From: Methanoculleus sp. UBA303
GTDB lineage: Archaea; Halobacteriota; Methanomicrobia; Methanomicrobiales; Methanoculleaceae
Direction of reading: 5' to 3'
Assembly (NCBI GenBank): GCA_002501655.1
Contig: DANY01000027.1
Location: 30,903-94,902, forward strand
DNA: 64,000 bases
Within the stretch, counting starts at the first letter, position 1; the number at the start of each line of letters is the position of its first letter. The notes under the pieces are model-generated. The model did not search any database. It was given only the letters and a program-made list of their open reading frames with translations, and had not been told where the DNA came from. A program made the translations under genes and the position numbers. This document shows positions 26,715 through 34,606 of the stretch, in pieces.

Positions 26715-27475
26715 TGTCCCTTTTGAAGACGATCCGGACCTACCTCGGGTGGTGTCCCGCAGAGGGGCGGGTGCACCGGCAGGTGCAACCGGACTCTGGC
26801 ATACATGGGGATATTCCGCATGGCGGCCGACGGCACTGGGGCGCAGGTATGGAGATGGATGCTATCGTCAAAGAGGAACTCTGGCGCTCGATTGGAGCGG
26901 TTTACTGGATATCATTTCTTGCCATAGGGTTTCTCATCCTGGGCGGCTACCTCCCGATATCGATCTCCTATGCATTTCCCCTGGCAGTGGTTCCTACTGT
27001 AGCGCACTTTCTCGTCATGGTGTGGTATAGACGAAAGGAGCAGCTGACCGACCCCAACCCCATGAGTATCCTCCGCCACGCCCTCAGGTCGGGGGAACAA
27101 AGAGAGGAGGGCACGAAGCAGAGAAGAGTCGTCATTGAGAAGGCGGTCGATGCCACCATTCTCGTCACTGTCTTCCTGATCTACCTCTACGCATCCCTTG
27201 CATACTCCATCAGCCAGATCTACTGGTTTCCCACCATCATCGTCATCGGCATACTCCTGGCGCGCATTATCTTCACCGACGGCGGCGAGCAACGGGTCAC
27301 CCTCGCAAGATCGATCGTCTTCTACCTCCTGGCGGTCGGGCTCACCGTCCTGCGCTATCTGGCGCTGGGGTATCCCGTTCTCCCTCTCCTCCAGGTAATC
27401 GCGCTGATCGGGGTTGTTTCCTTTGCTATCATCTTCATCTGGAAGCGGCGGCGCACACCGGAGGGGACAGATTGA
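26711..27475 (+). CDS. LGWCP-motif membrane protein 1
   Basis: 254 residues. The N-terminal cytoplasmic segment has LLKTIRTYLGWCP at about residues 4-16, shared with the next four genes, followed by a variable hydrophilic linker. Then come three pairs of membrane helices, starting at about residues 62, 85, 153, 176, 203 and 228. It has a basic C terminus and no recognisable catalytic motif. Its start overlaps the regulator stop by 4 bases, and its stop overlaps the following micro-ORF (TGATG). The shared head suggests membership of, or relation to, the methanogen DUF1673 group, but beyond the head I see no match. Confidence 0.75.
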   Translation: MMSLLKTIRTYLGWCPAEGRVHRQVQPDSGIHGDIPHGGRRHWGAGMEMDAIVKEELWRSIGAVYWISFLAIGFLILGGYLPISISYAFPLAVVPTVAHFLVMVWYRRKEQLTDPNPMSILRHALRSGEQREEGTKQRRVVIEKAVDATILVTVFLIYLYASLAYSISQIYWFPTIIVIGILLARIIFTDGGEQRVTLARSIVFYLLAVGLTVLRYLALGYPVLPLLQVIALIGVVSFAIIFIWKRRRTPEGTD

Positions 27476-27603
27476 TGATGGCCCATGGAGCGATGGATCT
27501 GCTCTGCATATCCATCCGGGACAAATTCGGGGTGGAGTTCCACAACGAGCCCCTTTTGACGGAGTCGCCAGAGGATGCACAAAAACTCGGGGAGAGGGTA
27601 TGA
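27475..27603 (+). CDS. 42-residue ORF, probable remnant of a second regulator copy
   Basis: It starts at the ATG that overlaps the preceding stop (TGATG) and ends in GTATGA overlapping the next start, exactly like the true regulator 890 bases upstream. Its C-terminal part (M-D-L-L...F-G-V-E-F...Q-K-L-G-E-R-V) aligns with the end of the HTH regulator (I-E-L-L...L-G-V-T-L...A-K-L-R-E-R-V). I infer that a regulator-plus-membrane-protein unit was duplicated and the second regulator lost its DNA-binding part. Perfect coupling on both sides suggests it may still be translated. Confidence 0.55.
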   Translation: MMAHGAMDLLCISIRDKFGVEFHNEPLLTESPEDAQKLGERV

Positions 27604-28229
27604 TGCCACTTCTGGAGACGATACGGGCTTACCTCGGGTGGTGTCCCATGAGGGATTCGATGCGGCTGGATCTCGCGGTGCGGCCGGCGACGGCCGCGGC
27701 ACCGGGCGGGCGGGACGGGCCCCTCCGGGTTCGACCCGGGTGGTGGAGCCGCTACCACAACCAGCTGCTCATCGCGGCGCTAGCTTTCTCGGCGGCGGCA
27801 GCGATACTCTTTCTCCTGGTCGAGGATGTGTGGGGGTATCCGGCTGTGGGGACGGGCCTTGCCATCGGGGCGGGAGGGGCCCTCGGCTTCCTGCTCGGTT
27901 ACCGGAAGCAGTATGCACGGGTTGCCGCCGGGGAGTTCATCAGAGCCAACATGAGCCGGAGACTGCGCATAGCAAGGGACCTGAGCTGGCCGGTAGCCTT
28001 CATTCTTCTTGCTGTCTGCATGGCGTATTTCGTTCGGAGCGGCATGTTCGGCCATATTCTCGGGTTCATGCTGGCCTTGAGCCTCATGGGCTGGATTTCG
28101 TACGGCGTTACGATCCTCTGGGAGCGGCGGCACCGCACAACCCTGATCGCGGAGAACGGGTCGATGTACACTCTGGATACGGCGATGCAGGGCGAATGCG
28201 GCGGGGAGGAGGGGGTCGTATGGCGATGA
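27600..28229 (+). CDS. LGWCP-motif membrane protein 2
   Basis: 209 residues. The head LLETIRAYLGWCP is nearly identical, in protein and DNA, to that of membrane protein 1. A 40-residue Ala/Gly/Pro/Arg-rich linker is followed by four membrane helices, starting at about residues 58, 80, 125 and 148, and a short tail. There is no known domain. The frame is open further upstream, but the double ATG at 27600/27603 matches the arrangement at 26711. The stop at 28227 lies inside the next gene. Confidence 0.75.
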   Translation: MMPLLETIRAYLGWCPMRDSMRLDLAVRPATAAAPGGRDGPLRVRPGWWSRYHNQLLIAALAFSAAAAILFLLVEDVWGYPAVGTGLAIGAGGALGFLLGYRKQYARVAAGEFIRANMSRRLRIARDLSWPVAFILLAVCMAYFVRSGMFGHILGFMLALSLMGWISYGVTILWERRHRTTLIAENGSMYTLDTAMQGECGGEEGVVWR

Positions 28230-28921
28230 GGTTCTCCGGGGCGATACGGAGGCTGATGGGCTGGTGCCCGAACGCGGCAATGGCCGGCACCGTCCGCCGG
28301 CGGTATGCCGCGCCGGACGGCGAGGTCGGGCTCGGGGCGGCGGGAGAGGGCAGCCGGGAGGTGGTGGAGGGTGCACTGGTGGATTACGGACTGATCGGCA
28401 CTCCGGGAAGGTGCCTCATTCTGCTCGTTGCCGGCGCTCTCCTCATCGGCGGCCTCGCCATGGCAGCCCCCGCGAGCCGCCTTCTTCTGCTGGCTATCAT
28501 GCTGGCTTACTCCGGCATGGAGTTCTACGGGGCCGTGCGAAGGGGCCGCGTCGAGATATCTTCGGACACGATCACCATCAGGCGGCCGCTCTTCCGGCCC
28601 ATCGTCATCCCGAAAGATGCCGTCGTGAAGGCGGAGGTGGGAGAGAACAAACTCCCTATCCCCTCGTGGCTCCTTGCGGTGGCACTGGCGGCGCTTCTTG
28701 TATCGGCGGCCGGCAGTATATATACTGGACTGGATAATCCTGCCTCCATGCGGTTTCTCTTCGGCGTTGCCGCCGCGATCTTCTTCCCGGTGATCTTCTA
28801 CCGCACCTACCTGCGGACCCGTTTCCTGCGAGCCCTGACGATAACGACCACGGGGAAGAGGGTCGCTGCGATCTACACCGATGACTCCGAACGGATAGTC
28901 CGGGCGCTGGAGCGATTCTGA
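28220..28921 (+). CDS. LGWCP-motif membrane protein 3 (DUF1673-like)
   Basis: About 234 residues. The head is AIRRLMGWCPNAA, then R-R-R-Y-A-A-P-D-G-E-V-G-L-G. Two helices follow (LILLVAGALLIGGLAMA, LLLLAIMLAYSGMEFY), a soluble strand segment (ISSDTITIRRPLFRPIVI, K-D-A), two more helices, and a C-terminal block ending Y-T-D-D-S-E-R-I-V-R-A-L-E. This head-to-tail layout matches, from memory, the DUF1673 proteins of Methanosarcina. The start at 28220 has a GGAGG at 28206-28210; the ATG at 28226 overlaps the previous stop and is an alternative. Confidence 0.78.
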   Translation: MAMRFSGAIRRLMGWCPNAAMAGTVRRRYAAPDGEVGLGAAGEGSREVVEGALVDYGLIGTPGRCLILLVAGALLIGGLAMAAPASRLLLLAIMLAYSGMEFYGAVRRGRVEISSDTITIRRPLFRPIVIPKDAVVKAEVGENKLPIPSWLLAVALAALLVSAAGSIYTGLDNPASMRFLFGVAAAIFFPVIFYRTYLRTRFLRALTITTTGKRVAAIYTDDSERIVRALERF

Positions 28922-29652
28922 TGACGGTCTTCATGGAGTATATCCGGAAGAAACTCGGGTGGTGCCCGAACGCGGCAGCGGCCGGTACCGGCAGGCGGCG
29001 GTATGCCGCACCGGACGGCGAGGTCGGACTCGGGATGGCGGCAGGGGGCAGCCGGGAAGTGTTGGAGGGCGTATTCGTGGATTACATCAGTCCTCGTTTC
29101 TTACCGATCTCGATTCTTGTCTTCGGCGGGCTCTTCGCGGCAGCCTTCCTGATCCCTTCCTTGCGCGCCGGGTTCTATATTCTCGCGAGCCTCTCCTTCA
29201 TGGCGTTTGCCGCAGTGCATCTCTGTTTCGATACAAAACGAGGTGTAATAGAGTCATCCGGAAATACCGTCATCGTCCGAAGGCCACGTTCCCGGCCGCT
29301 CATCTTCGGAAAGGATGCCTTTAGGTCGGTCGTGGTGAAGGAGACGTCTCCTCTCATCCTTCGCCGGGCGTTTGCGCTGCTCTTGATCCTCATATATGCG
29401 GGGTTCTTCTTCATCTGGGTGTGGGCTGGGTGGATGCCGTATCCGGGCGGCCAAACTGTCGACCCTGATTTCGTTTTCCGTGCCTTCTTCAAGGTCGGTT
29501 TTGCAGTGTTTATGCTGGAGTTGCTCTATCGCGCATTACTCGGTCTGCAGTATCCCGGCCATCTCAAGGTGACGCTGGAGCCAGCCGGGTTCCTCCACAT
29601 CTATACTAATGACCCCGAACGGGTAGCCCGGGCGCTGGAGGCAGTCAAATGA
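28921..29652 (+). CDS. LGWCP-motif membrane protein 4 (DUF1673-like)
   Basis: 243 residues and a clear paralogue of the preceding gene. The first 40 residues, including KKLGWCPNAAAAGTGRRRY and APDGEVGLG, are almost the same. The middle V-R-R-P-R-S-R-P-L-I-F-G-K-D-A and the tail I-Y-T-N-D-P-E-R-V-A-R-A-L-E align too, while the four membrane helices have diverged. It begins at the TGATG shared with the previous stop. Function unknown; the soluble strand region and tail probably face the cytoplasm. Confidence 0.78.
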   Translation: MTVFMEYIRKKLGWCPNAAAAGTGRRRYAAPDGEVGLGMAAGGSREVLEGVFVDYISPRFLPISILVFGGLFAAAFLIPSLRAGFYILASLSFMAFAAVHLCFDTKRGVIESSGNTVIVRRPRSRPLIFGKDAFRSVVVKETSPLILRRAFALLLILIYAGFFFIWVWAGWMPYPGGQTVDPDFVFRAFFKVGFAVFMLELLYRALLGLQYPGHLKVTLEPAGFLHIYTNDPERVARALEAVK

Positions 29653-30128
29653 CGGTATTTCTGGAGTATATCAGGAAAAAACTCGGGTGGTGCCCGAACA
29701 CGGGCGCCATCAGGCCGCCCCGGCAAACAACCGCGGAAGCAGGCTACGAGAGCGCGTGGAAGGGGCGGGGCCCGGGAGCGACCCCCGCCCCGGAGCCGGT
29801 TGGTACCGCGGGAGGAGACCGGAGCGGCTACCAGGACAACATGCTGCTGATCCTCATTGCCCTGGCCTGGCTTCTCCCGGTCGTGTACGACCGCGAGTTC
29901 CTCCCGATCATCCTCGTTCTCTCCGCCGTTGCGATGTTTTACGACGCACAGAGTATCCGTGCCGGGGACAACTTCGAGAAGGAGGCGCTACTTGGGGATA
30001 TCGTCACCTGGCGGCCGATAACCTGGGGAGCGGCGACGCTTGTCGGCGGGGTCATCATTATGGTGATCTACCTCTTCCACCGGAGGGAGATCTACAACGC
30101 CAACAGCAGTGCAAGGGCTCCGTGCTGA
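29649..30128 (+). CDS. LGWCP-motif membrane protein 5
   Basis: 159 residues, the shortest of the set. The head MTVFLEYIRKKLGWCPN is nearly identical to that of protein 4. A disordered Pro/Gly/Arg linker of about 60 residues follows, then three membrane helices (LLILIALAWLLPVVYD, IILVLSAVAMFYD, AATLVGGVIIMVIYLF). It lacks the soluble core and C-terminal block of proteins 3 and 4, so it may be a truncated or accessory form. Its ATG overlaps the previous stop (ATGA). It is the last gene of the operon; the next start is about 100 bases on. Confidence 0.72.
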   Translation: MTVFLEYIRKKLGWCPNTGAIRPPRQTTAEAGYESAWKGRGPGATPAPEPVGTAGGDRSGYQDNMLLILIALAWLLPVVYDREFLPIILVLSAVAMFYDAQSIRAGDNFEKEALLGDIVTWRPITWGAATLVGGVIIMVIYLFHRREIYNANSSARAPC

Positions 30129-30225
30129 GGAGTATGGGATAACCTTCAAATCTCCTCCCATCAGCTCATGTACGGGGTCCGGTGGGTCGGCGGGATGGAC
30201 CGCACGGCCCGTCCGGATGGACGGC

Positions 30226-31071
30226 ATGAAAGATGGGCAATCATCTGGCAGAGCAACAGGGCACGACCCGGCGGGGCGGGAGTCTCCCCCGCCCCTGATC
30301 GAGTTTCGGAATCTCACCGTCGTCAGGGGCGGGAGAAAGCTCCTCGACTCGGTATCGCTCACGGTTCGCGAAGGGGAGCATATCGCTCTCCTCGGGCCGA
30401 ACGGTGCCGGGAAATCGTCGCTCATCCGGGCGATCGCCCGGGAGTACTACCCTTCGTACCGGGGACCGGGCGTCACGTTCCGGTTCCTGGGCCGGGACCG
30501 GTGGGACGCCTTCTCCTTGAGATCCCACATCGGGCTTGTCTCCGGCGACCTCCAGCACACCTTCACCCGGGGAATATCGGGCCGCGAGGTCGTCCTCTCG
30601 GGGTTCTTCTCGAGTGTCGGGCTCTTCCTCTCCCACGAGGTGACTCCCGGAATGGAGCAGAAGGCGGATGAAATCCTTGAATTTCTCGGTGTCGCCCATC
30701 TCGCAGACCGCCCAATGACGGAGATCTCCTCCGGCGAAGCGCGGAGGCTCCTGATCGGGAGGGCCCTCGTCCACGACCCGGGAACCCTCCTCCTCGACGA
30801 GCCCACAACCAGCCTCGATCTGCACGCGCTCCACTCCTTCCGGACGACCCTCAGAAAGATTGCGCGGTCGGGGACGGGGATCATCCTGGTGACCCATAAC
30901 CTCCACGATATCATACCTGAGATATCCCGGGTCATCCTCATGCGGGACGGTGCCATTCAGGAGGACGGCCCGAAAGCGGACGTCCTGACCGATGATGCTG
31001 TCGGTGAACTCTTTCGCGTCCCGGTGCACGTGAGGGAAGAGGACGGCTACTACTACGCGACGGGCTACTGA
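30226..31071 (+). CDS. ABC transporter ATP-binding protein (ModF/iron-type)
   Basis: 281 residues, one ABC ATPase domain. Walker A is LLGPNGAGKSSLIRAI, the signature is ISSGEARRLLIGRAL, Walker B is GTLLLDEPTTSLD, and the H-loop is VTHNLHDI. The signature Glu-Ala-Arg and the long insert after the Q-loop resemble ModF-like stand-alone ATPases. No permease or binding protein is adjacent. The frame is open from 30109, but sequence before ATG 30226 looks non-coding. An ATG at 30217 is also possible. Confidence 0.85.
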   Translation: MKDGQSSGRATGHDPAGRESPPPLIEFRNLTVVRGGRKLLDSVSLTVREGEHIALLGPNGAGKSSLIRAIAREYYPSYRGPGVTFRFLGRDRWDAFSLRSHIGLVSGDLQHTFTRGISGREVVLSGFFSSVGLFLSHEVTPGMEQKADEILEFLGVAHLADRPMTEISSGEARRLLIGRALVHDPGTLLLDEPTTSLDLHALHSFRTTLRKIARSGTGIILVTHNLHDIIPEISRVILMRDGAIQEDGPKADVLTDDAVGELFRVPVHVREEDGYYYATGY

Positions 31072-31161
31072 CCGCGGTGGATGCCGGTATCCTGCCCCTC
31101 ATGAGCTCCCGGGAAAATCTTATTCCGGGTGGCGGGAAGTATGCCCCCGGACAGAGGAGCC

Positions 31162-32322
31162 ATGACCGAGAACGCAACCACCACAACCGTCCGGGAACTC
31201 ATGGCGGAGTTCGCCGGCCTGACCGGACTCGATCCCCCTTGCTCCCCCCCACGGCGTTACCTCTGGACGGACGCCTACGCTGTCTGCAACTACCTCGAAC
31301 TCTTCCGCCGGACAAACGACGGGGCCTTCCGTGACCTCGCGCTCGCCCTCGTCAGCCAGGTGCACCACACCCTCGGCCGGCACCGCGACGACGACCAGAG
31401 GGCCGGCTGGATCAGCGGTCTTCCCGAAGGAGAAGGCGAGGCCCACCCGACCCGGGGCGGCCTCCGGATCGGGAAACCGCTCCCCGAACGCAGGCCCGGC
31501 GAGCCGTTCGACGAGCGCCTTGAGTGGGAACGGGACGGGCAGTATTATCACTACCTAACTAAATGGATGCACGCGCTCAATCGGGTGAGTCGGGTCACTG
31601 GAGACCCGACCTATCTCAGGTGGGCGGTGGAACTTGCAGAGGCTGCCCATGCCGCGTTCACCTACACGCCCTCCTCCGGCGGCAGGAAGAGGATGCACTG
31701 GAAGATGAGCATCGACCTCTCCCGGCCGCTCGTCCCTGCCATGGGCCAGCACGACCCGCTCGATGGGTTCGTCACCTATAGCGAGCTCCAGGCGGCTGCC
31801 GGGAAATCGCCGCACCTCGACCTCTCGCCCGAGATCGCCGATATGGCCGGCATCTGTCAGGAAGGAAACTGGGCCACGGACGATCCGCTCGGCATTGGCG
31901 GCCTCCTCTTTGACGCTGGAAGGATAGCACAGTTGATGGACCGCGGCGGGTCTGCTCACGTCAACCTGCTCCGCTCCGTCCTCGACGCAGTTCTCGCAGG
32001 TCTCGCCGCCTTTGCGAGGGGCGGCAGCCTCCAGCACTCTGCGGAGTATCGCCTCGCCTTCCGGGAGCTCGGGCTCGCGATCGGCCTTGCGGGTATCCAG
32101 GGGCTCGCCGGACGGATCCGAGAGAACCAGGGCCTCTTCGGGCCAGGTTCCCTGGAGCGGCGGGCGGAAGCCCTCGTGGATTACGTGCCGCTTGCGGATG
32201 CTATCGTAGAGTTCTGGATGGACGACAGAAATCTGGAAACCGGCACCTGGACCGGGAACCGTGCTATCAATATGGTGATGCTCGCCACCGCTCTCGCTCC
32301 TGGGGAGTTCCTGGCGGTCTGA
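31162..32322 (+). CDS. Hypothetical helical-barrel protein
   Basis: 386 residues, soluble and rich in paired helices with aromatic and acidic residues (LWTDAYAVCNYLELFRR, YYHYLTKWMHALNRVSR, YLRWAVELAEAAHAAF, MHWKMSIDLSRPL). This spacing resembles an alpha/alpha six-hairpin barrel, as in glycosidases or epimerases. I do not recognise the family and see no proven catalytic pair. I chose the ATG at 31162 (MTENA), preceded by gaggag, over the ATG at 31129. It is a monocistronic gene between an ABC ATPase and a PPOX-like gene. Confidence 0.75.
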   Translation: MTENATTTTVRELMAEFAGLTGLDPPCSPPRRYLWTDAYAVCNYLELFRRTNDGAFRDLALALVSQVHHTLGRHRDDDQRAGWISGLPEGEGEAHPTRGGLRIGKPLPERRPGEPFDERLEWERDGQYYHYLTKWMHALNRVSRVTGDPTYLRWAVELAEAAHAAFTYTPSSGGRKRMHWKMSIDLSRPLVPAMGQHDPLDGFVTYSELQAAAGKSPHLDLSPEIADMAGICQEGNWATDDPLGIGGLLFDAGRIAQLMDRGGSAHVNLLRSVLDAVLAGLAAFARGGSLQHSAEYRLAFRELGLAIGLAGIQGLAGRIRENQGLFGPGSLERRAEALVDYVPLADAIVEFWMDDRNLETGTWTGNRAINMVMLATALAPGEFLAV

Positions 32323-32359
32323 GATGGGGTCCTCCCAGGGGGACTTCGGAACCCATACT

Positions 32360-32368
32360 CTTTTATGC
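32360..32368 (+). promoter_or_regulatory. TATA box of the PPOX-like gene
   Basis: cttttatgc lies 22-30 bases before the ATG at 32390, consistent with a leaderless transcript. Confidence 0.5.
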
Positions 32369-32389
32369 AGGGACGATAAGGCAGAATTC

Positions 32390-32812
32390 ATGGTGCCAGC
32401 CAAACTTATGGACTACTTCAACAAACAGCCGAGGATCGGCGTCCTCAGCACCGCGAGCAGAGACGGAAAGGTCGATGCGGCAGTCTTCGGCTCGCCGCAG
32501 ATGACCGACGAGAAGACCGTCGTTATGGCGCTCGGAGAGAACCGCACGTTCAAGTACCTCCGGGAGAACCCGAACGCGATCTTCACCATCGTGGAGCAAG
32601 GGGAGACGATCATGGACTGGAAAGGGCTCCGGGTCTACCTGAGGATGAAGGAGTATGCGACATCCGGGGAGATGCTGGATACCTACCAGAGGGAGATCGC
32701 CCGGGTTGTGGGCGAGGAGGCTGCGGCGATGATCCATGCCGTGGTGACGTTCGAGGTCGGCGAGGTCCGGCCCCTCGTCGATATGGGCCAGGGCTGGGAG
32801 AGTTCCGTCTAA
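32390..32812 (+). CDS. Pyridoxamine 5'-phosphate oxidase-like flavin-binding protein
   Basis: 140 residues. The split beta-barrel of the PPOX superfamily is indicated by RIGVLSTASRDGKVDAAVFGSPQM, TVVMALGENRTFKYLRENPNAIFTIV and the final V-T-F-E-V-G-E-V-R-P-L. Members bind FMN or F420 and reduce small substrates or act in stress responses; the substrate here is unknown. I chose the ATG at 32390 because the longer frame from 32324 includes the TATA element. It is convergent with the ABC-2 exporter genes. Confidence 0.85.
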   Translation: MVPAKLMDYFNKQPRIGVLSTASRDGKVDAAVFGSPQMTDEKTVVMALGENRTFKYLRENPNAIFTIVEQGETIMDWKGLRVYLRMKEYATSGEMLDTYQREIARVVGEEAAAMIHAVVTFEVGEVRPLVDMGQGWESSV

Positions 32813-32829
32813 CCCGGGAACCTTACGGC

Positions 32830-33582
32830 CTACTCCCGCGACCTCCGGTAGAGGAGGGCCCCGACGGCCTGGAAGAGGACGGTCGCCAACACCAGGACGG
32901 CAGTATCGGCGACCGGGCCGAAGAGCGTCGTCCCGTCGAACGCAAAGAGTATCAGGTCGTGAGCGTAGGTGAGGGGGGAGAGGAGGGCGATGGTCTGTCC
33001 CCATGCCGGCATGCTCGCGAGGGGGATGAAGACCCCGCTGATGAAGAGGAGGGGCAGGCGGACGAGGTTTAAGAGCGACATCACCTCACCCACGTTCTCT
33101 GTGCGGTAGGCGGCAAAGAGCGTGCCCATCGTCGAGAAACAGAGGGAGGTGAGCGCGAGCCCGGCAAGAAGCGCCACGATGTGGATGATTCCCGTGCGGA
33201 AGGCGACCAGGCCGATCGCGGTCGTCGCGATGCCGATCGCAGACGCGAATACCGCGCCGCTCAGGCTTGCCCCGAGGACGATCGCCCGGACCGATACCGG
33301 GGCTGCGAGGAGGCGGTCGAAGGTCTTCGTCCTCCGCTCGATTGGTATGGAGACCGGCTCGATGGACGAGGCGCTGAAGAGGAGAGTGATAGCGAGGAGA
33401 CCGGGGAGCAGGGTTCCGGCCGGGGCGTTCCTCCCTATGGCGAAGGCGAGGAACATAACGAACGGAAAGAGCAGACTGGATACCAGGATGGAGGGTTTGA
33501 TGTAGTAGATCTTCATGTCCTTCCGTGCGATTGCCCATGCGGCGCCGAGATCACAGGAGATCTGCTCAAACCAGCCCGGCAT
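32830..33582 (-). CDS. ABC-2 type exporter permease
   Basis: 250 residues with six membrane helices in the ABC-2 layout: a cytoplasmic N terminus (AWAIARKDMKIYYIKP), then SILVSSLLFPFVMFLAFA, a re-entrant middle (ERRTKTFDRLLAAPVS, the conserved coupling segment), and the final P-L-L-F-I-S-G-V-F-I-P-L-A-S-M-P motif of this superfamily. It pairs with the ATPase upstream, whose last 17 bases it overlaps. The ATG at 33580-33582 gives the normal length. Probable export of a lipid, drug or peptide; cargo unknown. Confidence 0.9.
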   Translation of the reverse strand: MPGWFEQISCDLGAAWAIARKDMKIYYIKPSILVSSLLFPFVMFLAFAIGRNAPAGTLLPGLLAITLLFSASSIEPVSIPIERRTKTFDRLLAAPVSVRAIVLGASLSGAVFASAIGIATTAIGLVAFRTGIIHIVALLAGLALTSLCFSTMGTLFAAYRTENVGEVMSLLNLVRLPLLFISGVFIPLASMPAWGQTIALLSPLTYAHDLILFAFDGTTLFGPVADTAVLVLATVLFQAVGALLYRRSRE

Positions 33583-34537
33583 CGGCTTCCCCCGCCTCCT
33601 TCTTCGTGCCGACGGAGAGCCCGGTGAGGCGGATGAAGACCTCCTCCAGGCTCGGCCCGCGGGTGGTGATGCTGATGGGGCGCAGGTTCTGCTCCTTTGC
33701 AAACGCACAGAGGGAGCCGAGGACCTCCGGGGGGTCCGCGGTGTAGAGCCGGAACTTATCCCCCTCTTTCTGGACGGCGTTGACCTGCGGGAGCGTCCGA
33801 AGCGCCTCAAGGAGACCGGGTCGCGCGGAATCAAAGGAGACCTCGACCGACTGGAGGCTCTCAAAGGTCTGCTTCAACTTCTCCGGCGCATCGATCGCAG
33901 CGATCGTCCCCTGGTTGATGATGGCGACCCGGTCGCAGGTGACGTTCGCCTCCTCGATGTCATGGGTTGTCAGGAAGATAGTGACGTTCTCCCGGGCGAG
34001 GTCCTGGACGACGTCCCTGATGAGCCGTCGGCTCTGGACGTCGAGCCCGGATGTGGGTTCGTCGAGGAAGAGGACCCCTGGACTGTTCACGAGCCCCATG
34101 GCAAGCGTCAGGCGGCGTTTCATCCCCTTCGAGAACCCTTCTGCGGGCTCGTGGCGCCGTCCGTAGAGACCGAAGGTCTCGAGGAGATCCCGGGCGTTCC
34201 TCCGGATCTCCGCCTTCCCGAGGTGATAGAGCCGGCCGGTGAAGACGAGGTTGTCCCAGGCGGAGAGCTCGTCGTAGACGTTCGATGTCTCGGAGACGAT
34301 GCCCATCAACCGTTTCGCGGCCAGGGTATCGCGGACGATGTCGTGGCCGTGGATCAGGGCACGGCCGCTTGTGATCCCGGTCATGCCGGTGAGCATCCTA
34401 ATGGTGGTGGTCTTGCCCGCCCCGTTCGGGCCGAGAAACCCGAACGTCTCGCCCTCCCTCACCCGAAACCTGATTCCGTTCACGGCGATGTTGTCACCGA
34501 ACCGTTTGGTGAGGTCGATCACCTCGATAGCGTCCAT
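33566..34537 (-). CDS. ABC-2 type exporter ATP-binding protein
   Basis: 323 residues. The ABC domain has Walker A FLGPNGAGKTTTIRML, signature F-S-K-G-M-K-R-R-L, Walker B GVLFLDEPTSGLD and H-loop TTHDIEEA. A C-terminal domain of about 80 residues (SVEVSFDSARPGLLEAL ... SLEEVFIRLTG) is typical of NatA/DrrA/CcmA-type exporters. The ATG at 34537 (MDAIEV) is chosen over a GTG 20 codons upstream. It is the first gene of the two-gene exporter unit, 69 bases downstream of pfkA. Confidence 0.93.
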   Translation of the reverse strand: MDAIEVIDLTKRFGDNIAVNGIRFRVREGETFGFLGPNGAGKTTTIRMLTGMTGITSGRALIHGHDIVRDTLAAKRLMGIVSETSNVYDELSAWDNLVFTGRLYHLGKAEIRRNARDLLETFGLYGRRHEPAEGFSKGMKRRLTLAMGLVNSPGVLFLDEPTSGLDVQSRRLIRDVVQDLARENVTIFLTTHDIEEANVTCDRVAIINQGTIAAIDAPEKLKQTFESLQSVEVSFDSARPGLLEALRTLPQVNAVQKEGDKFRLYTADPPEVLGSLCAFAKEQNLRPISITTRGPSLEEVFIRLTGLSVGTKKEAGEADAGLV

Positions 34538-34606
34538 GGGATCAACCCTTCCTCTGATCCCCTCCGGCGGGATAAAAGAGATCCATGGGAACCCCACTCT
34601 CCCGGC

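Noticed and set aside
30109..30225. N-terminal extension of the ABC ATPase
   Set aside because: The 39 extra residues overlap the end of the preceding gene in another frame and lack family similarity.
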